Source: Bordetella genomosp. 5
GTDB lineage: Bacteria > Pseudomonadota > Gammaproteobacteria > Burkholderiales > Burkholderiaceae_B
Assembly (NCBI RefSeq): GCF_002261475.1
Contig: NZ_NEVN01000003.1
Span: forward strand, 1 to 64,000
DNA length: 64,000 bases
Direction: 5' to 3'
The translations under genes and the position numbers were made by a program. This document shows positions 21,468-30,423 of this stretch, piece after piece (position 1 is the first letter of the stretch; each line of letters opens with the position of its first letter). The notes under the pieces are model-generated. The model was not told where the DNA came from and did not search any database. It worked only from the letters and a program-made list of their open reading frames with translations.

Positions 21468-22451
21468 TCAGGCGCGCGCGGCGCGGCGGCGTTCGATAAG
21501 CGCGCCGATCTCGCCGACGATGCCGCGGCGGAACGCCAGCACGCACACGACGAAGATCAGGCCGATCACGATCGTGACCGATTCGCCCAGGCGCTGGAAC
21601 CATTCGACGCCGGTCACGCTGCTCAGGAACTGGCCGAAGTCGCCGACCTTGTTTTCGAGCAGCACCACGATGAAGGCGCCGAGGATCGGGCCGGTGAGCG
21701 TGCCCAGGCCGCCGATCAGCGTCATGAGAATTACCAGGCCGGACATCTGCCAGGTGGCGTCGGACAGCGTGGCCGACACGAACACCAGCGTCTTGGTCGC
21801 GCCCGCCAGACCGGCGATGCCCGCCGACAACACGAAGGCGAGCAGCTTGAAGCGATCGACGTCATAGCCCAGCGACACCGCGCGCGGTTCGTTTTCGCGG
21901 ATCGCCTGCAGCACCTGGCCGAACGGCGAGTGCACCGTGCGCCAGATGATGAAGAAGCCGATCACGAAGATCGCCATCACGAGGTAGTAGAGGTTCAGGT
22001 CCTTGGACAGATCGATGAAGCCCAGCAGGGTGCCGCGCGGCACGCCTTGCAGGCCGTCTTCGCCGCCCGTGAATCGCGCCTGCAGAAAGAAGAAGTACAC
22101 CATCTGCGCCAGCGCCAGCGTGATCATCGCGAAGTAGATGCCGCTGCGGCGGATCGCGATGGCGCCCATCAGCAGGCCGAGCGCGCCCGCCACCACCATG
22201 CCGAACAGCAGGCCCAGCTCGGTCGGCCAGCCCCATACCTTGAGCGCGTGGCCGGCGGCGTAGGCCGCGCTGCCCAGGAAGGCAGCGTGACCGAACGACA
22301 GCAGGCCGGTGTAGCCCAGCAGCAGGTTGAAGGCGCATGCGAACAAGGCGTAGCACATGACCTTCATGGCGAAGATCGGATAGACGCCGGCAAACGGCAG
22401 AGCGGCGACCACGACGGCCAATACGACATAGCCCAGCAGTTGACGATTCAT
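21468..22451 (-). CDS. livM: Branched-chain amino acid-type ABC permease LivM (system 2)
   Basis: Second membrane subunit of the minus-strand importer, 327 residues with about ten hydrophobic segments. Typical LivM features: LLLGYTGLLSFGHAAFLGSAAYAAG near the N-terminus, GPILGAFIVVLLENKVG, and the ATPase-coupling loop QAIRENEPRAVSLGYDVDRFK. Its ATG overlaps the livH stop by 4 bases. It is the last gene of the GF-SBP-HM operon. Confidence 0.95.
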   Translation of the reverse strand: MNRQLLGYVVLAVVVAALPFAGVYPIFAMKVMCYALFACAFNLLLGYTGLLSFGHAAFLGSAAYAAGHALKVWGWPTELGLLFGMVVAGALGLLMGAIAIRRSGIYFAMITLALAQMVYFFFLQARFTGGEDGLQGVPRGTLLGFIDLSKDLNLYYLVMAIFVIGFFIIWRTVHSPFGQVLQAIRENEPRAVSLGYDVDRFKLLAFVLSAGIAGLAGATKTLVFVSATLSDATWQMSGLVILMTLIGGLGTLTGPILGAFIVVLLENKVGDFGQFLSSVTGVEWFQRLGESVTIVIGLIFVVCVLAFRRGIVGEIGALIERRRAARA

Positions 22452-23335
22452 TTTTCTTTTCCGAACAGCCCGGCCGGACGCAGCAGGAGCACGATGGCCA
22501 TGATGATGAACACGACGGTGTTGGAGGCCTCGGGCCAGAACACCTTGGTGAGGCCCTCGATCACGCCCAGGCCCAGCCCGGTGACGATGGCGCCCATGAT
22601 CGAGCCCATGCCGCCGATCACGACCACGGCGAACACCACGATGATGAGGTTGGACCCCATCAGCGGCGAGATCTGCAACACCGGCGCGGCGAGCACGCCG
22701 GCAAAGCCGGCCAGCGCGACACCGAAACCGTAGGTCAGCGTGATCATGCGCGGCACGTTCACGCCGAACGCTTCGACCAGACGCGGGTTCTCGGTGCCTG
22801 CGCGCAGCAGCGCGCCCAGCCGTGTGCGCTCGATCACATACCAGGTGGCCAGACAGACCACGATACTGGCCGCCACCACCCAGCCCCGGTAATTGGGCAG
22901 GATCATGAAGCCGAGATTGGTGGCGCCGCGCAGGGCCTCGGGCGTGGGATAGGGCTGGCCCGACACGCCGAAGAAGCTGCGGAACACGCCTTCCATGAGC
23001 AGCGTGAGACCGAAGGTGAGCAGCAGACCGTAGAGGTGGTCGAGCTTGTACAGGTGGCGCAGCAGCAGCCGTTCGATCACGATGCCGAACAGGCCGACCA
23101 GCAGGGGCGCCAGGATCAGCATGACCCAGTAGTTCAGCCCGAGGTAGTTCAACCCCATCCAGGCGAGGAACGCGCCCAGCATGTACAACGCGCCGTGCGC
23201 GAAATTGATGACGTTGAGCAGGCCGAAAATCACCGCCAGCCCCAGGGACAGCATGGCGTAGAACGAACCGTTGACGAGACCGAGCAGCAGTTGCCCTAGC
23301 AATGCCTGTATCGGGATGCCGAAGATATCAGTCAT
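22448..23335 (-). CDS. livH: Branched-chain amino acid-type ABC permease LivH (system 2)
   Basis: First membrane subunit of the minus-strand importer, 295 residues, the standard LivH length. Conserved segments include LLGLVNGSFYAMLSLGLAVIFGLLNVINFAHGALYMLGAF and the coupling loop GALLRAGTENPRLVEAFGVNV. It follows the binding-protein gene by 84 bases and overlaps livM by 4 bases. Confidence 0.95.
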   Translation of the reverse strand: MTDIFGIPIQALLGQLLLGLVNGSFYAMLSLGLAVIFGLLNVINFAHGALYMLGAFLAWMGLNYLGLNYWVMLILAPLLVGLFGIVIERLLLRHLYKLDHLYGLLLTFGLTLLMEGVFRSFFGVSGQPYPTPEALRGATNLGFMILPNYRGWVVAASIVVCLATWYVIERTRLGALLRAGTENPRLVEAFGVNVPRMITLTYGFGVALAGFAGVLAAPVLQISPLMGSNLIIVVFAVVVIGGMGSIMGAIVTGLGLGVIEGLTKVFWPEASNTVVFIIMAIVLLLRPAGLFGKEK

Positions 23336-23419
23336 CTTGAAGAAGTCCTGCGGAACACGGAAGCAGACGTGGCGGACGGCGCGTCCGGATCCGGACGCGC
23401 CGCGACGGACTTGCGGGTA

Positions 23420-24634
23420 TTACTTCTTGACCAGCTTGCAGGTGGACTCGGAGAGCTTGGTGTAGACCTCGTCGCCGGGCAGGGTTGCCACGACCTTGTA
23501 GTAGTCCCACGGGCCCTTCGACTCGGCCGGCGTCTTGACCTGCATCAGGTACATGTCGTGCACCATGCGGCCGTCTTCGCGCACGTAGCCACCCTGAGCG
23601 AAGAAGTCGTTGATCTTGTTCGACTTCATCCACTTCATCATGGCGTCGCCGTCATCGGTGCCGGTGGCCTTCACGCCACTCAGATAGAACGCCACCGAGG
23701 AGTAGTCGCCGGCCTGCAGCATGGAGGGCTTGCGGCCGACCTTGGCTTCGAACTTCTTGGACCAGGCGCGCGAAGCGTCGGATTGATCCCAGTACCAGCC
23801 ATCGGTGAGATACATGCCCTTCGTGGCTTCGAGGCCGAGCGAGTGGATGTCGTTGATGAAGACCAGCAGGCCAGCCATTTTCATGCTGCTGGTGACGCCG
23901 AATTCGTTGGCGGCCTTGATCGAGTTGATGGTGTCGCCGCCCGCGTTGGCCAGGCCGAGGATCTGCGCCTTGGAGGCCTGAGCCTGCAGCAGGAACGAGG
24001 AGAAGTCGGCCGCGCCCAGCGGTGCGCGGACCTGGCCCTTCACTTCGCCACCCGAGGTCTTGACGACGTTGGCCGTATCGCGCTCCAGCGCATGGCCGAA
24101 GGCGTAGTCGGCGGTCAGGAAGAACCAGCTCTTGCCACCGTCTTTCACCACGGCGGAGCCGGTGCCGCGCGCGAGCGCGACGGTGTCGTAGGCATAGTGC
24201 ACGGTATAGGGCGAGCACTGCGCGTTGGTCAGGTCGGAGGCGCCGGCGCCGATCGCGATGAAGGGCTTTTTCTTTTCGGCGGCCACGGCGGCCATCGCGA
24301 GGCTGGTGGCGGAGTTGGTGCCGCCGATCAGCACGTCGATCTTTTGCTGGTCGAACCATTCGCGCGCGCGTGCGGAGGCGACGTCGGCCTTGTTCTGGTG
24401 ATCGGCCGAAACCAGCTCGATCTTCTTGCCGTTGATATTGCCGCCCGCGTCTTCGATGGCCATGCGGATCGCTTCGACGCCGGCCTTGCCGTCGATGTCG
24501 GAGTAGACCCCGGACATGTCGGTGATGAAGCCGATGCGGACGACGTCGTCCGAGATGCCTTGCGCGTGGGCGGGTAGCCCGGCAAATCCCAGGCCGGCCA
24601 CGGCCAGTGCAGCAGTGATGTGGTGCAACTTCAT
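23420..24634 (-). CDS. Branched-chain amino acid-type ABC transporter, periplasmic binding protein (system 2)
   Basis: Periplasmic receptor of the second Liv-type importer, 404 residues, with a signal peptide (residues 1-24, ending GLPAHAQ). The mature start DVVRIGFITDMSGVYSDIDGKAGVEA and the GTNSATSLAMAAVAAEKKKPFI segment identify the Peripla_BP_6 family. The subgroup with YDTVALARGTGSAVVKDGGKSWFFLTADYAFG resembles receptors found in Burkholderiales catabolic regions, whose ligands include aromatic acids and amides as well as amino acids, so the substrate is open. It sits inside the operon between livF (58-base gap) and livH. Confidence 0.9.
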   Translation of the reverse strand: MKLHHITAALAVAGLGFAGLPAHAQGISDDVVRIGFITDMSGVYSDIDGKAGVEAIRMAIEDAGGNINGKKIELVSADHQNKADVASARAREWFDQQKIDVLIGGTNSATSLAMAAVAAEKKKPFIAIGAGASDLTNAQCSPYTVHYAYDTVALARGTGSAVVKDGGKSWFFLTADYAFGHALERDTANVVKTSGGEVKGQVRAPLGAADFSSFLLQAQASKAQILGLANAGGDTINSIKAANEFGVTSSMKMAGLLVFINDIHSLGLEATKGMYLTDGWYWDQSDASRAWSKKFEAKVGRKPSMLQAGDYSSVAFYLSGVKATGTDDGDAMMKWMKSNKINDFFAQGGYVREDGRMVHDMYLMQVKTPAESKGPWDYYKVVATLPGDEVYTKLSESTCKLVKK

Positions 24635-24692
24635 GGGATGACTCCTCTTCCTGTGTGGAATGCCGGCGGCGCCGGCGGGTGACAGGCTTTTT

Positions 24693-25406
24693 TTAGACGC
24701 CCAGCAATTCGTTGAGCGTGTCCTGCTTCTGTGCGAGCTCGGCGGCGCCGAAGGTTTCGACGATCTGTCCGTGCTCCATCACGTAGAACCGGTCGGCCAG
24801 CGGCGCGGCGAAGCGGAAGTTCTGTTCGACCATCACGATGGTGTAGCCGCGCGCCTTGAGGGCCGTGATCATGCGGCCCAGCGCCTGCACGATCACCGGC
24901 GCGAGGCCTTCGGAGATCTCGTCGAGCAGCAGCAGATTGGCGCCGGTACGCAGGATGCGCGCCACCGCCAGCATCTGCTGCTCGCCGCCCGAGAGCCGGG
25001 TGCCGGGCGAATTGCGGCGCTCGTGCAGATTGGGAAACATGTCGTAGATCTCGGCCAGCGACATGCCGCCGCCGAGCGCGCCGCCGACCGGGGGCGGCAG
25101 CAGCAGGTTTTCTTCGCACGACAGGCTGGCGAAGATGCCGCGTTCTTCGGGGCAGTAGCCCACGCCGAGATGCGCGATGCGGAAGGTGGGCAGCTCGATG
25201 GCTTCGGTGCCGTGAATACGCACCGACCCCTTGCGGCTGCCCGTGAGGCCGAGGATGGCGCGCAGGGTCGTGGTACGACCCGCGCCGTTGCGACCGAGCA
25301 GGGTCACGACTTCGCCTTGCGCCACCTGCATGTTGACGCCATGCAGGATGTGCGATTCCCCGTACCAGGCCTGCAGGCCCGAGATTTCAAGCGCGGGGGT
25401 GCTCAT
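24693..25406 (-). CDS. livF: Branched-chain amino acid-type ABC ATPase LivF with Arg in Walker A (system 2)
   Basis: ATP-binding subunit, 237 residues. The P-loop reads GRNGAGRTT: the invariant lysine is Arg44 (codon complement of 25275-25277). The rest of the ATPase is intact, with signature RLSGGEQQMLAVARIL, Walker B LLLLDEISEGL including its catalytic Glu, and the LivF-type VEQN. The partner LivG keeps a normal Walker A, so one composite site of the heterodimer may be degenerate. The start overlaps the livG stop by 4 bases. Confidence 0.94.
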   Translation of the reverse strand: MSTPALEISGLQAWYGESHILHGVNMQVAQGEVVTLLGRNGAGRTTTLRAILGLTGSRKGSVRIHGTEAIELPTFRIAHLGVGYCPEERGIFASLSCEENLLLPPPVGGALGGGMSLAEIYDMFPNLHERRNSPGTRLSGGEQQMLAVARILRTGANLLLLDEISEGLAPVIVQALGRMITALKARGYTIVMVEQNFRFAAPLADRFYVMEHGQIVETFGAAELAQKQDTLNELLGV

Positions 25407-26176
25407 GCATGTGCTCCTTGGAGTTCGCCGTCGGTCGTGCCCATGTAGGCCTCCATCACCGCGGGATGGCGCGAGACCTCCGCGTAGGGGCCTTCGGCCA
25501 GGACCGCGCCGCGCGCCAGCACCGTGATGGTGTCGGCGATCGACGAGACGACATTCATGTTGTGCTCGACCATGAGGATGGTGCGGCCGCTGCTCACGCG
25601 CTTGATGAGCTGCGTGACCCGGTCGACGTCTTCGTGGCCCATGCCCTGCGTGGGCTCGTCGAGCAGCATCAGCTCGGGCTCCATCGCCAGCGTGGTCGCG
25701 ATCTCAAGCGCGCGCTTGCGGCCGTAGGGCAGGTTGACCGTGAGCTCGTTGGCAAAGCCGCCCAGATCGACTTGCTCGAGCAGATCGAGCGCGGGCCGGT
25801 TGAGTCGTTCCAGGCCCTTCTCGCTACGCCAGAAGTGAAACGACATGCCGGTCTTGCGCTGCAATCCGATGCGCACGTTCTCGAGCACGGTCAGGTGCGG
25901 GAAGACGGCGGAAATCTGGAACGAACGGATCACGCCGCGGCGCGCGATCTGTGCGGGCCGTTCGCGAGTGATGTCTTTGCCGTTGAAAGTGATCGTGCCC
26001 GAGCTGGGCGCGAGGAACTTGGTCAGCAGGTTGAAGCACGTGGTCTTGCCGGCACCATTGGGGCCGATCAATGCATGAATGCTGCCACGCTTGACGCGCA
26101 GATTGACCCCATTGACGGCCACAAAGCCGCGGAACTCCTTGGTCAACCCTTTTGTCTCCAGGATCGTATCGTCCAT
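25403..26176 (-). CDS. livG: Branched-chain amino acid-type ABC ATPase LivG (system 2)
   Basis: First gene of the minus-strand importer operon, 257 residues. It has Walker A GPNGAGKTT, the LivG-type long Q-loop insert (FQISAVFPHLTVLENVRIGLQRKTG), a divergent signature LPYGRKRALEIATTL, Walker B LMLLDEPTQGMG and H-loop VEHNM. The LivG family commonly lacks the canonical LSGGQ, as here. Overlaps livF by 4 bases. Confidence 0.95.
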   Translation of the reverse strand: MDDTILETKGLTKEFRGFVAVNGVNLRVKRGSIHALIGPNGAGKTTCFNLLTKFLAPSSGTITFNGKDITRERPAQIARRGVIRSFQISAVFPHLTVLENVRIGLQRKTGMSFHFWRSEKGLERLNRPALDLLEQVDLGGFANELTVNLPYGRKRALEIATTLAMEPELMLLDEPTQGMGHEDVDRVTQLIKRVSSGRTILMVEHNMNVVSSIADTITVLARGAVLAEGPYAEVSRHPAVMEAYMGTTDGELQGAHA

Positions 26177-26497
26177 GACGCTGCACCCGCGCTTTTTCTA
26201 AGAGTTGCGGCGAGTATGCGCACCTGCCCCCCAAAATGCCATGAGGGTTTTTCATAGGTCTTGCAGTGCGGCATCGCGCTTTGTCGGTTGCCCGACAATC
26301 TGCGTGCTTTCATGGGGAAAACCACATGCCGGATGGGGTTTACGCCAACCTTGCGGCGCAACGTAAACGCGGGCGCCGCGGTCGTCCGTTCGCGTTCGCC
26401 GCGGCGCTCGGGGGCATATCACGCCGCAAGAAAAACGCCGGCGAGCGGCCGGCGTGTCGAGTGTGCATCGGGCGCCTGAGCGGACGCATGCGGCCGC
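26177..26497. other. Intergenic region livG / nth
   Basis: These 321 bases lie upstream of livG and downstream of nth, both on the minus strand. They should hold the livG promoter. A 7-bp perfect inverted repeat (26281-26287 with 26292-26298) about 105 bases before livG is a possible operator. No open reading frame here looks like a gene. Confidence 0.5.
26430..26455 (-). terminator. Terminator of rsxB-nth
   Basis: Read on the minus strand, an 8-bp GC-rich stem (26448-26455 with 26435-26442) is followed directly by TTTTT, a good intrinsic terminator about 40 bases after the nth stop. A second short inverted repeat (26477-26483 with 26494-26500) overlaps the stop itself. Confidence 0.7.
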
Positions 26498-27133
26498 TCA
26501 GGCCGGTGTCTTCGGACGATATTCGCAGAGGTCGGAAATTCCGCACTGTGGGCACTTGGGCTTGCGTGCCACGCAGATGTAGCGGCCATGCAGGATCAGC
26601 CAGTGATGCGAGTCCTGTTTGTACTCGGCCGGGATCACTTTCTCGAGCTTGAGCTCGACCTCCAGCACGTTCTTGCCCGGCGCGACGCCGGTGCGATTCG
26701 AGACGCGAAAAATGTGCGTGTCGACGGCGATGGTGGGCATGCCGAACGCCGTATTGAGCACGACGTTGGCGGTCTTGCGGCCGACACCCGGCAGCGCCTC
26801 GAGCGCCTCGCGGGTGCGCGGCACCTCGCCGCCGTGGCGCTCGATCAGCAGCCGGCAGGTTTCGATCGCGTTCTTGGCTTTGGTGCGGAACAGCCCGATC
26901 GTCTTGATGTAATCGGTAAGGCCTTCGACACCGAGCGCCAGCATTTTTTCGGGCGTGCCGAACTGCGGGAAGAACTTGCGCGTGGCGATGTTGACCGACT
27001 TGTCGGTCGCCTGTGCCGAGAGCAGCACCGCGATCAACAACTGGAACGGCGTCTCGTACTCGAGCTCGGTGGTGGGGTGCGGATTGGCTGCCTGCAGGCG
27101 GGCAAAAATCTCGCGGCGCTTCTGTGCGTTCAT
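26498..27133 (-). CDS. nth: Endonuclease III
   Basis: DNA glycosylase/AP lyase that removes oxidised pyrimidines. The 211 residues show the helix-hairpin-helix LPGVGRKTAN with catalytic K120, the catalytic D138 in VDTH, and the C-terminal 4Fe-4S loop CVARKPKCPQCGISDLC (Cys-x6-Cys-x2-Cys-x5-Cys). Length and all active residues match the family. It lies 16 bases after the RnfB-like ferredoxin gene, with which it is probably co-transcribed, an association also seen in other proteobacteria. Confidence 0.97.
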   Translation of the reverse strand: MNAQKRREIFARLQAANPHPTTELEYETPFQLLIAVLLSAQATDKSVNIATRKFFPQFGTPEKMLALGVEGLTDYIKTIGLFRTKAKNAIETCRLLIERHGGEVPRTREALEALPGVGRKTANVVLNTAFGMPTIAVDTHIFRVSNRTGVAPGKNVLEVELKLEKVIPAEYKQDSHHWLILHGRYICVARKPKCPQCGISDLCEYRPKTPA

Positions 27134-27149
27134 CGTCGTGGACCGGGCG

Positions 27150-27791
27150 TTAGCTGTCGCGTCGGACGCCGTCGCGGCGGGCGCGGGCTCGCGCGAGCGC
27201 GCTGGCGATGGCGTCGCGCTTGCGTGCCGCTTCGTCTTCGTCGGGGGCGGCGCTCACCACGGCGGGCGCCTCGGGTTCGGCCATCAGCCCCGCATTGACC
27301 GCCGCGGCGCGCTGCTGTCTGGCGGCCCGATGCTGGTGGCGCGACCGCGCCTGTTCGGCGTCCGCCGCGGTCCAGGCGCGGTCGGCCGGCACCATGTCGA
27401 TACAGTCGACCGGACAGGGGGCCACGCAGAGATCGCAGCCCGTACAGAGGTCGGGCACCACGGTGTGCATGCGTTTGTTGGCGCCCACGATCGCATCCAC
27501 CGGACAGGCGCGGATGCAGAGGGTACAGCCGATGCAATGGGCCTCGTCGACACGCGCGACCAACAGGGGGCCGGGCAGACCACGGGTGGTGTCCAGCGGC
27601 AATTCGGGCTGGTCGAGCAGCTGCGCCAGCGCTGCAACGCCTTCCTGGCCACCGGGCGGACAACGGTTGATCTGCGCCGCGCCGCTGGCCAACGCATCGG
27701 CATAGGGCCGGCAACCGTCATAGCCGCATTTCGTGCACTGCGTCTGAGGAAGCAGGGCATCGATACGGTCAGCAAGCGTGGTACAGGACAT
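27150..27791 (-). CDS. rsxB: Soluble RnfB-like polyferredoxin
   Basis: Iron-sulfur electron carrier resembling the RnfB/RsxB subunit. Three cluster motifs are visible in 213 residues: the N-terminal C19-x2-C22-x4-C27-x16-C44 motif of RnfB, then two 4Fe-4S ferredoxin motifs (C86, C89, C92, C96 and C116, C119, C122, C126). The hydrophobic N-terminal anchor of true RnfB is absent, and no other rnf gene is nearby, so it cannot be part of a local Rnf complex. The last ~70 residues are an Ala/Arg-rich tail. Clusters of Nth or a partner enzyme are possible beneficiaries; this is inference from adjacency. Confidence 0.85.
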   Translation of the reverse strand: MSCTTLADRIDALLPQTQCTKCGYDGCRPYADALASGAAQINRCPPGGQEGVAALAQLLDQPELPLDTTRGLPGPLLVARVDEAHCIGCTLCIRACPVDAIVGANKRMHTVVPDLCTGCDLCVAPCPVDCIDMVPADRAWTAADAEQARSRHQHRAARQQRAAAVNAGLMAEPEAPAVVSAAPDEDEAARKRDAIASALARARARRDGVRRDS

Positions 27792-27821
27792 AAAAATAAA
27801 AAGCGGGCCAGAGGCCCGCTT
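27791..27821 (-). terminator. Terminator of the PHA depolymerase gene
   Basis: A 9-bp perfect stem (27801-27809 with 27813-27821) with a 3-base loop is followed on the minus strand by TTTATTTTTA. It separates the depolymerase gene from rsxB, whose start codon lies at its edge. Confidence 0.85.
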
Positions 27822-27838
27822 CAGAAAGGGGCGCCCGA

Positions 27839-29065
27839 TCAGGATGCGCGGATGAATGCCGCGATTTTAGGACAGATCAGTTCGCGCCACCGGCGGCCCG
27901 AGAAAATGCCGTAATGACCCGCGCCCGTGGCCGTGTAATGCGTCTTGCGCGCGGCGGGAATGCCGGAGCACAGCTTGATGGCGGCGCGTGTCTGGCCCTG
28001 GCCGGAGATATCGTCGAGCTCGCCTTCCACGGTGAGCAGCGCGGTCTTGCGGATGTCGGCCGGACGCACGAGCTGACCGCCGATCTCCCAGGTGCCTTCG
28101 GGCAGGCGCGACTCCTGGAACACCACGCGGATGGTGTCGAGATAAAACTCGGCCGGCATATCGAGCACGGCGTTGTATTCGTCGTAGAAGCGGCGATGCG
28201 CCTCGGCGTCGCTGTCATCGCCACGCAGCAGATCGAGATAGAACTCGTAGTGCGACTTGAGGTGGCGGTCCGGGTTCATCGCCATGAATCCCGCGTGCTG
28301 CAGAAAGCCGGGATAGACCTTGCGGCCGGCGCCGGGATATGCGGGCGGCACGGCATGGATCAACTGGCTCTCGAACCAGTCGTACGACTTGGTCGTGGCC
28401 AGGCGGTTGACCTGCGTGGGCGATTCGCGCGGATCGATCGGGCCGCCCATCATCACCATGCTGCGAGGCTGCATGGGATCGTTGGCCGAGGCCAGCAGCG
28501 AAATCGCGGCCAGCACCGGCACGGTCGGCTGGCACACCGAAATCACGTGCACGTCGGGACCGAGTTCGCGAATGAACTCCTGGATGTACGTGACGTAGTC
28601 GTCGAGATGGAACGGGCCGGCCGACAGCGGCACCATCCGGGCATCGACCCAGTCGGTGACATACACGTCGTGCGCGGGCAGCAGCGCGCGCACGGTATCG
28701 CGCAGCAGCGTCGCATGGTGTCCGGAGAGCGGCGCCACCAGCAGCACGCGCGGGTCCTTGCGCTTGGCGACCAGGCGCGCATCGCGCTGGAAGTGCACGA
28801 GGCGACAGAAGGGCTTGTCGATGGCCACGGCCTCGACCACGCGCACCGGCTTGCCGTCGATCTCGGTCTCGGGCAGTCCCCACGCCGGCTTCTGGTATTC
28901 CTTGCCGATGCGGTGCATGAGCTCGTAACCGGCCGCGAGCTGGCGCGACATGGGCATATAGGCGAGCGGGCTGTAGGGGCTCGAGAAGAGCTGCGAGCCG
29001 GCGTCGGAGAACGCCACCAGCGGTCGCAGGAACGCCCGCTGCATTTCGTGCAATTGATACAGCAT
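27839..29065 (-). CDS. phaZ: Intracellular polyhydroxyalkanoate depolymerase
   Basis: Cytoplasmic alpha/beta-hydrolase that mobilises stored poly(3-hydroxybutyrate). At 408 residues it matches the PhaZ (PhaZa1-type) family. The nucleophile elbow reads [10 protein letters not shown], with Cys178 in place of the usual serine, a known feature of this family. [12 protein letters not shown] and [14 protein letters not shown] near the C-terminus should supply the acid and histidine. No signal peptide. The organism therefore probably makes PHA granules, though no synthase is in the window. Confidence 0.93.
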   Translation of the reverse strand: MLYQLHEMQRAFLRPLVAFSDAGSQLFSSPYSPLAYMPMSRQLAAGYELMHRIGKEYQKPAWGLPETEIDGKPVRVVEAVAIDKPFCRLVHFQRDARLVAKRKDPRVLLVAPLSGHHATLLRDTVRALLPAHDVYVTDWVDARMVPLSAGPFHLDDYVTYIQEFIRELGPDVHVISVCQPTVPVLAAISLLASANDPMQPRSMVMMGGPIDPRESPTQVNRLATTKSYDWFESQLIHAVPPAYPGAGRKVYPGFLQHAGFMAMNPDRHLKSHYEFYLDLLRGDDSDAEAHRRFYDEYNAVLDMPAEFYLDTIRVVFQESRLPEGTWEIGGQLVRPADIRKTALLTVEGELDDISGQGQTRAAIKLCSGIPAARKTHYTATGAGHYGIFSGRRWRELICPKIAAFIRAS

Positions 29066-29210
29066 CGTGCCTAAGTCCAGAGATCAGGTCGGCCTATTAT
29101 TGCGCCGGGTGGGAACGATATTGCGAAATTGTCTGATGGGGCGTCAGAATGGACCGCTCCTCGGACACTTCTTGTTGCGAAAAAGCGACCCGGCGCGAGA
29201 CGCGAGCGCG

Positions 29211-30008
29211 TCACCAATAATTTTCGACGGCGAGGTTGCCCGGAATGCCACGCCGGCCCGGTGCGAATCCACGCTCTCCCAGCAATTTGCGTGCGTCGGT
29301 CAGCATCTCGGGATTGCCGCAGAGCATGATCTTCGCGCGTTCGGGATCGAGGGTTTCACCGGCCAGGGTTTCGAGGCCGCCATCGGCGATCAGCGTCGTG
29401 AGGCGCGCCTGCGGCATGCCCGGGAGCGCCTCGCGCGTGGCGATGGGCAGATACACCAGCTTGCGCGGATCCTCGGCGAAGTACGCCGCGTAGTCGGGAT
29501 GCGTGCGCCAGCTCTCGATCTCGGCGCGATAGGCCAGCTCCTGTGCGGTTCGCACGCCGTGCACTAGCACGATGCGGTCGAACGCTTTCCAGGTGGCCGG
29601 ATCGCGCAGGATCGACAGGTAGGCCGACAGGCCCGTGCCCGAGGCCAGCAGCCACAGGGTGCCGCCCGGCGTAAAACGCTCGAGCGTCAGAAAACCGTAG
29701 GGCTTTTTCTCGACGTAGAGCGCGTCGCCGGCGCGCAGCTCGGCCATGCGCGGGCTGAATTCGCCCTCGGGCACGACGATCGAATAGAACTCGAGATGGG
29801 CTTCGTGCGGCGCCGACACCATCGAATACGCGCGCCAGATCGTGGGCTCGGCATCGGGCGCGTCGGCGGCCGGCAATCCCACGCGGGCGAACTGCCCGGC
29901 CTGGAAGGCGAACGCCGGATCCCGGGTGGCGTGCACCGAAAACAGCTTGCCCGGCACCCAGGTGCGGACGTCGATGATGGTCTGGCGCGTGTACTTGGTA
30001 TCGGTCAT
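29211..30008 (-). CDS. fpr: Ferredoxin--NADP+ reductase
   Basis: FAD enzyme that exchanges electrons between NADP(H) and ferredoxin/flavodoxin in the cytoplasm. Starting at ATG 30008 (MTDTKYTRQ) gives 265 residues, near the usual 257. Visible motifs: the FAD-binding RAYSMVSAP, the FLTLERF segment, the NADP-binding GTGLSAYLSILRD and a C-terminus ending AVENYW, which places an aromatic residue over the flavin as in this subclass. It lies 91 bases after the 7Fe ferredoxin gene on the same strand, a plausible redox partner. Confidence 0.93.
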   Translation of the reverse strand: MTDTKYTRQTIIDVRTWVPGKLFSVHATRDPAFAFQAGQFARVGLPAADAPDAEPTIWRAYSMVSAPHEAHLEFYSIVVPEGEFSPRMAELRAGDALYVEKKPYGFLTLERFTPGGTLWLLASGTGLSAYLSILRDPATWKAFDRIVLVHGVRTAQELAYRAEIESWRTHPDYAAYFAEDPRKLVYLPIATREALPGMPQARLTTLIADGGLETLAGETLDPERAKIMLCGNPEMLTDARKLLGERGFAPGRRGIPGNLAVENYW

Positions 30009-30056
30009 GGGCTCGGGCCAGTGGACACGCAAGGAGCCGCGCACGGGCCGGTAATC

Positions 30057-30090
30057 AGGGGAAAACAGTCACGGCGGCGGGTGGCCGCCG
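30057..30090 (-). terminator. Possible terminator after fdxA
   Basis: A 7-bp GC stem (30084-30090 with 30072-30078), followed on the minus strand by TGACTGTTTTCCCC. It could partly separate fdxA from fpr transcription. Confidence 0.4.
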
Positions 30091-30099
30091 CTCGCGTGC

Positions 30100-30423
30100 T
30101 CAGCGCTCCAGGTGCTGCAGCTTGTCGGCCACGCCGTTCCATTCGTCGGCATCGGGCAGGGGCTTCTTGGCCCGGCTGATGCTGGCGAATTCGGGCGACA
30201 GCTCGGCGTTCAGGGCGATGAATTTCATCTGATCCTGGGGCACGTCTTCTTCGGCATAAATCGCGTTGGCCGGGCACTCGGGGATGCAGACCGCGCAGTC
30301 GATGCACTCGTCGGGGTCGATTACCAGGAAGTTCGGACCCTCACGAAAACAGTCCACCGGACATACGTCGACGCAGTCGGTGTACTTGCACTTGATACAG
30401 TTTTCGGTAACAACGTGGGTCAT
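30100..30423 (-). CDS. fdxA: 7Fe ferredoxin FdxA
   Basis: Small electron carrier with one 3Fe-4S and one 4Fe-4S cluster. The ATG at 30423 with a GGAG ribosome-binding site gives 107 residues, exactly the family length. Ligands by position: C9, C17, C50 for the 3Fe cluster and C21, C40, C43, C46 for the 4Fe cluster, matching the Azotobacter ferredoxin I pattern; C12 and C25 are extra. The C-terminal extension ([20 protein letters not shown]) is typical. Confidence 0.96.
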   Translation of the reverse strand: MTHVVTENCIKCKYTDCVDVCPVDCFREGPNFLVIDPDECIDCAVCIPECPANAIYAEEDVPQDQMKFIALNAELSPEFASISRAKKPLPDADEWNGVADKLQHLER

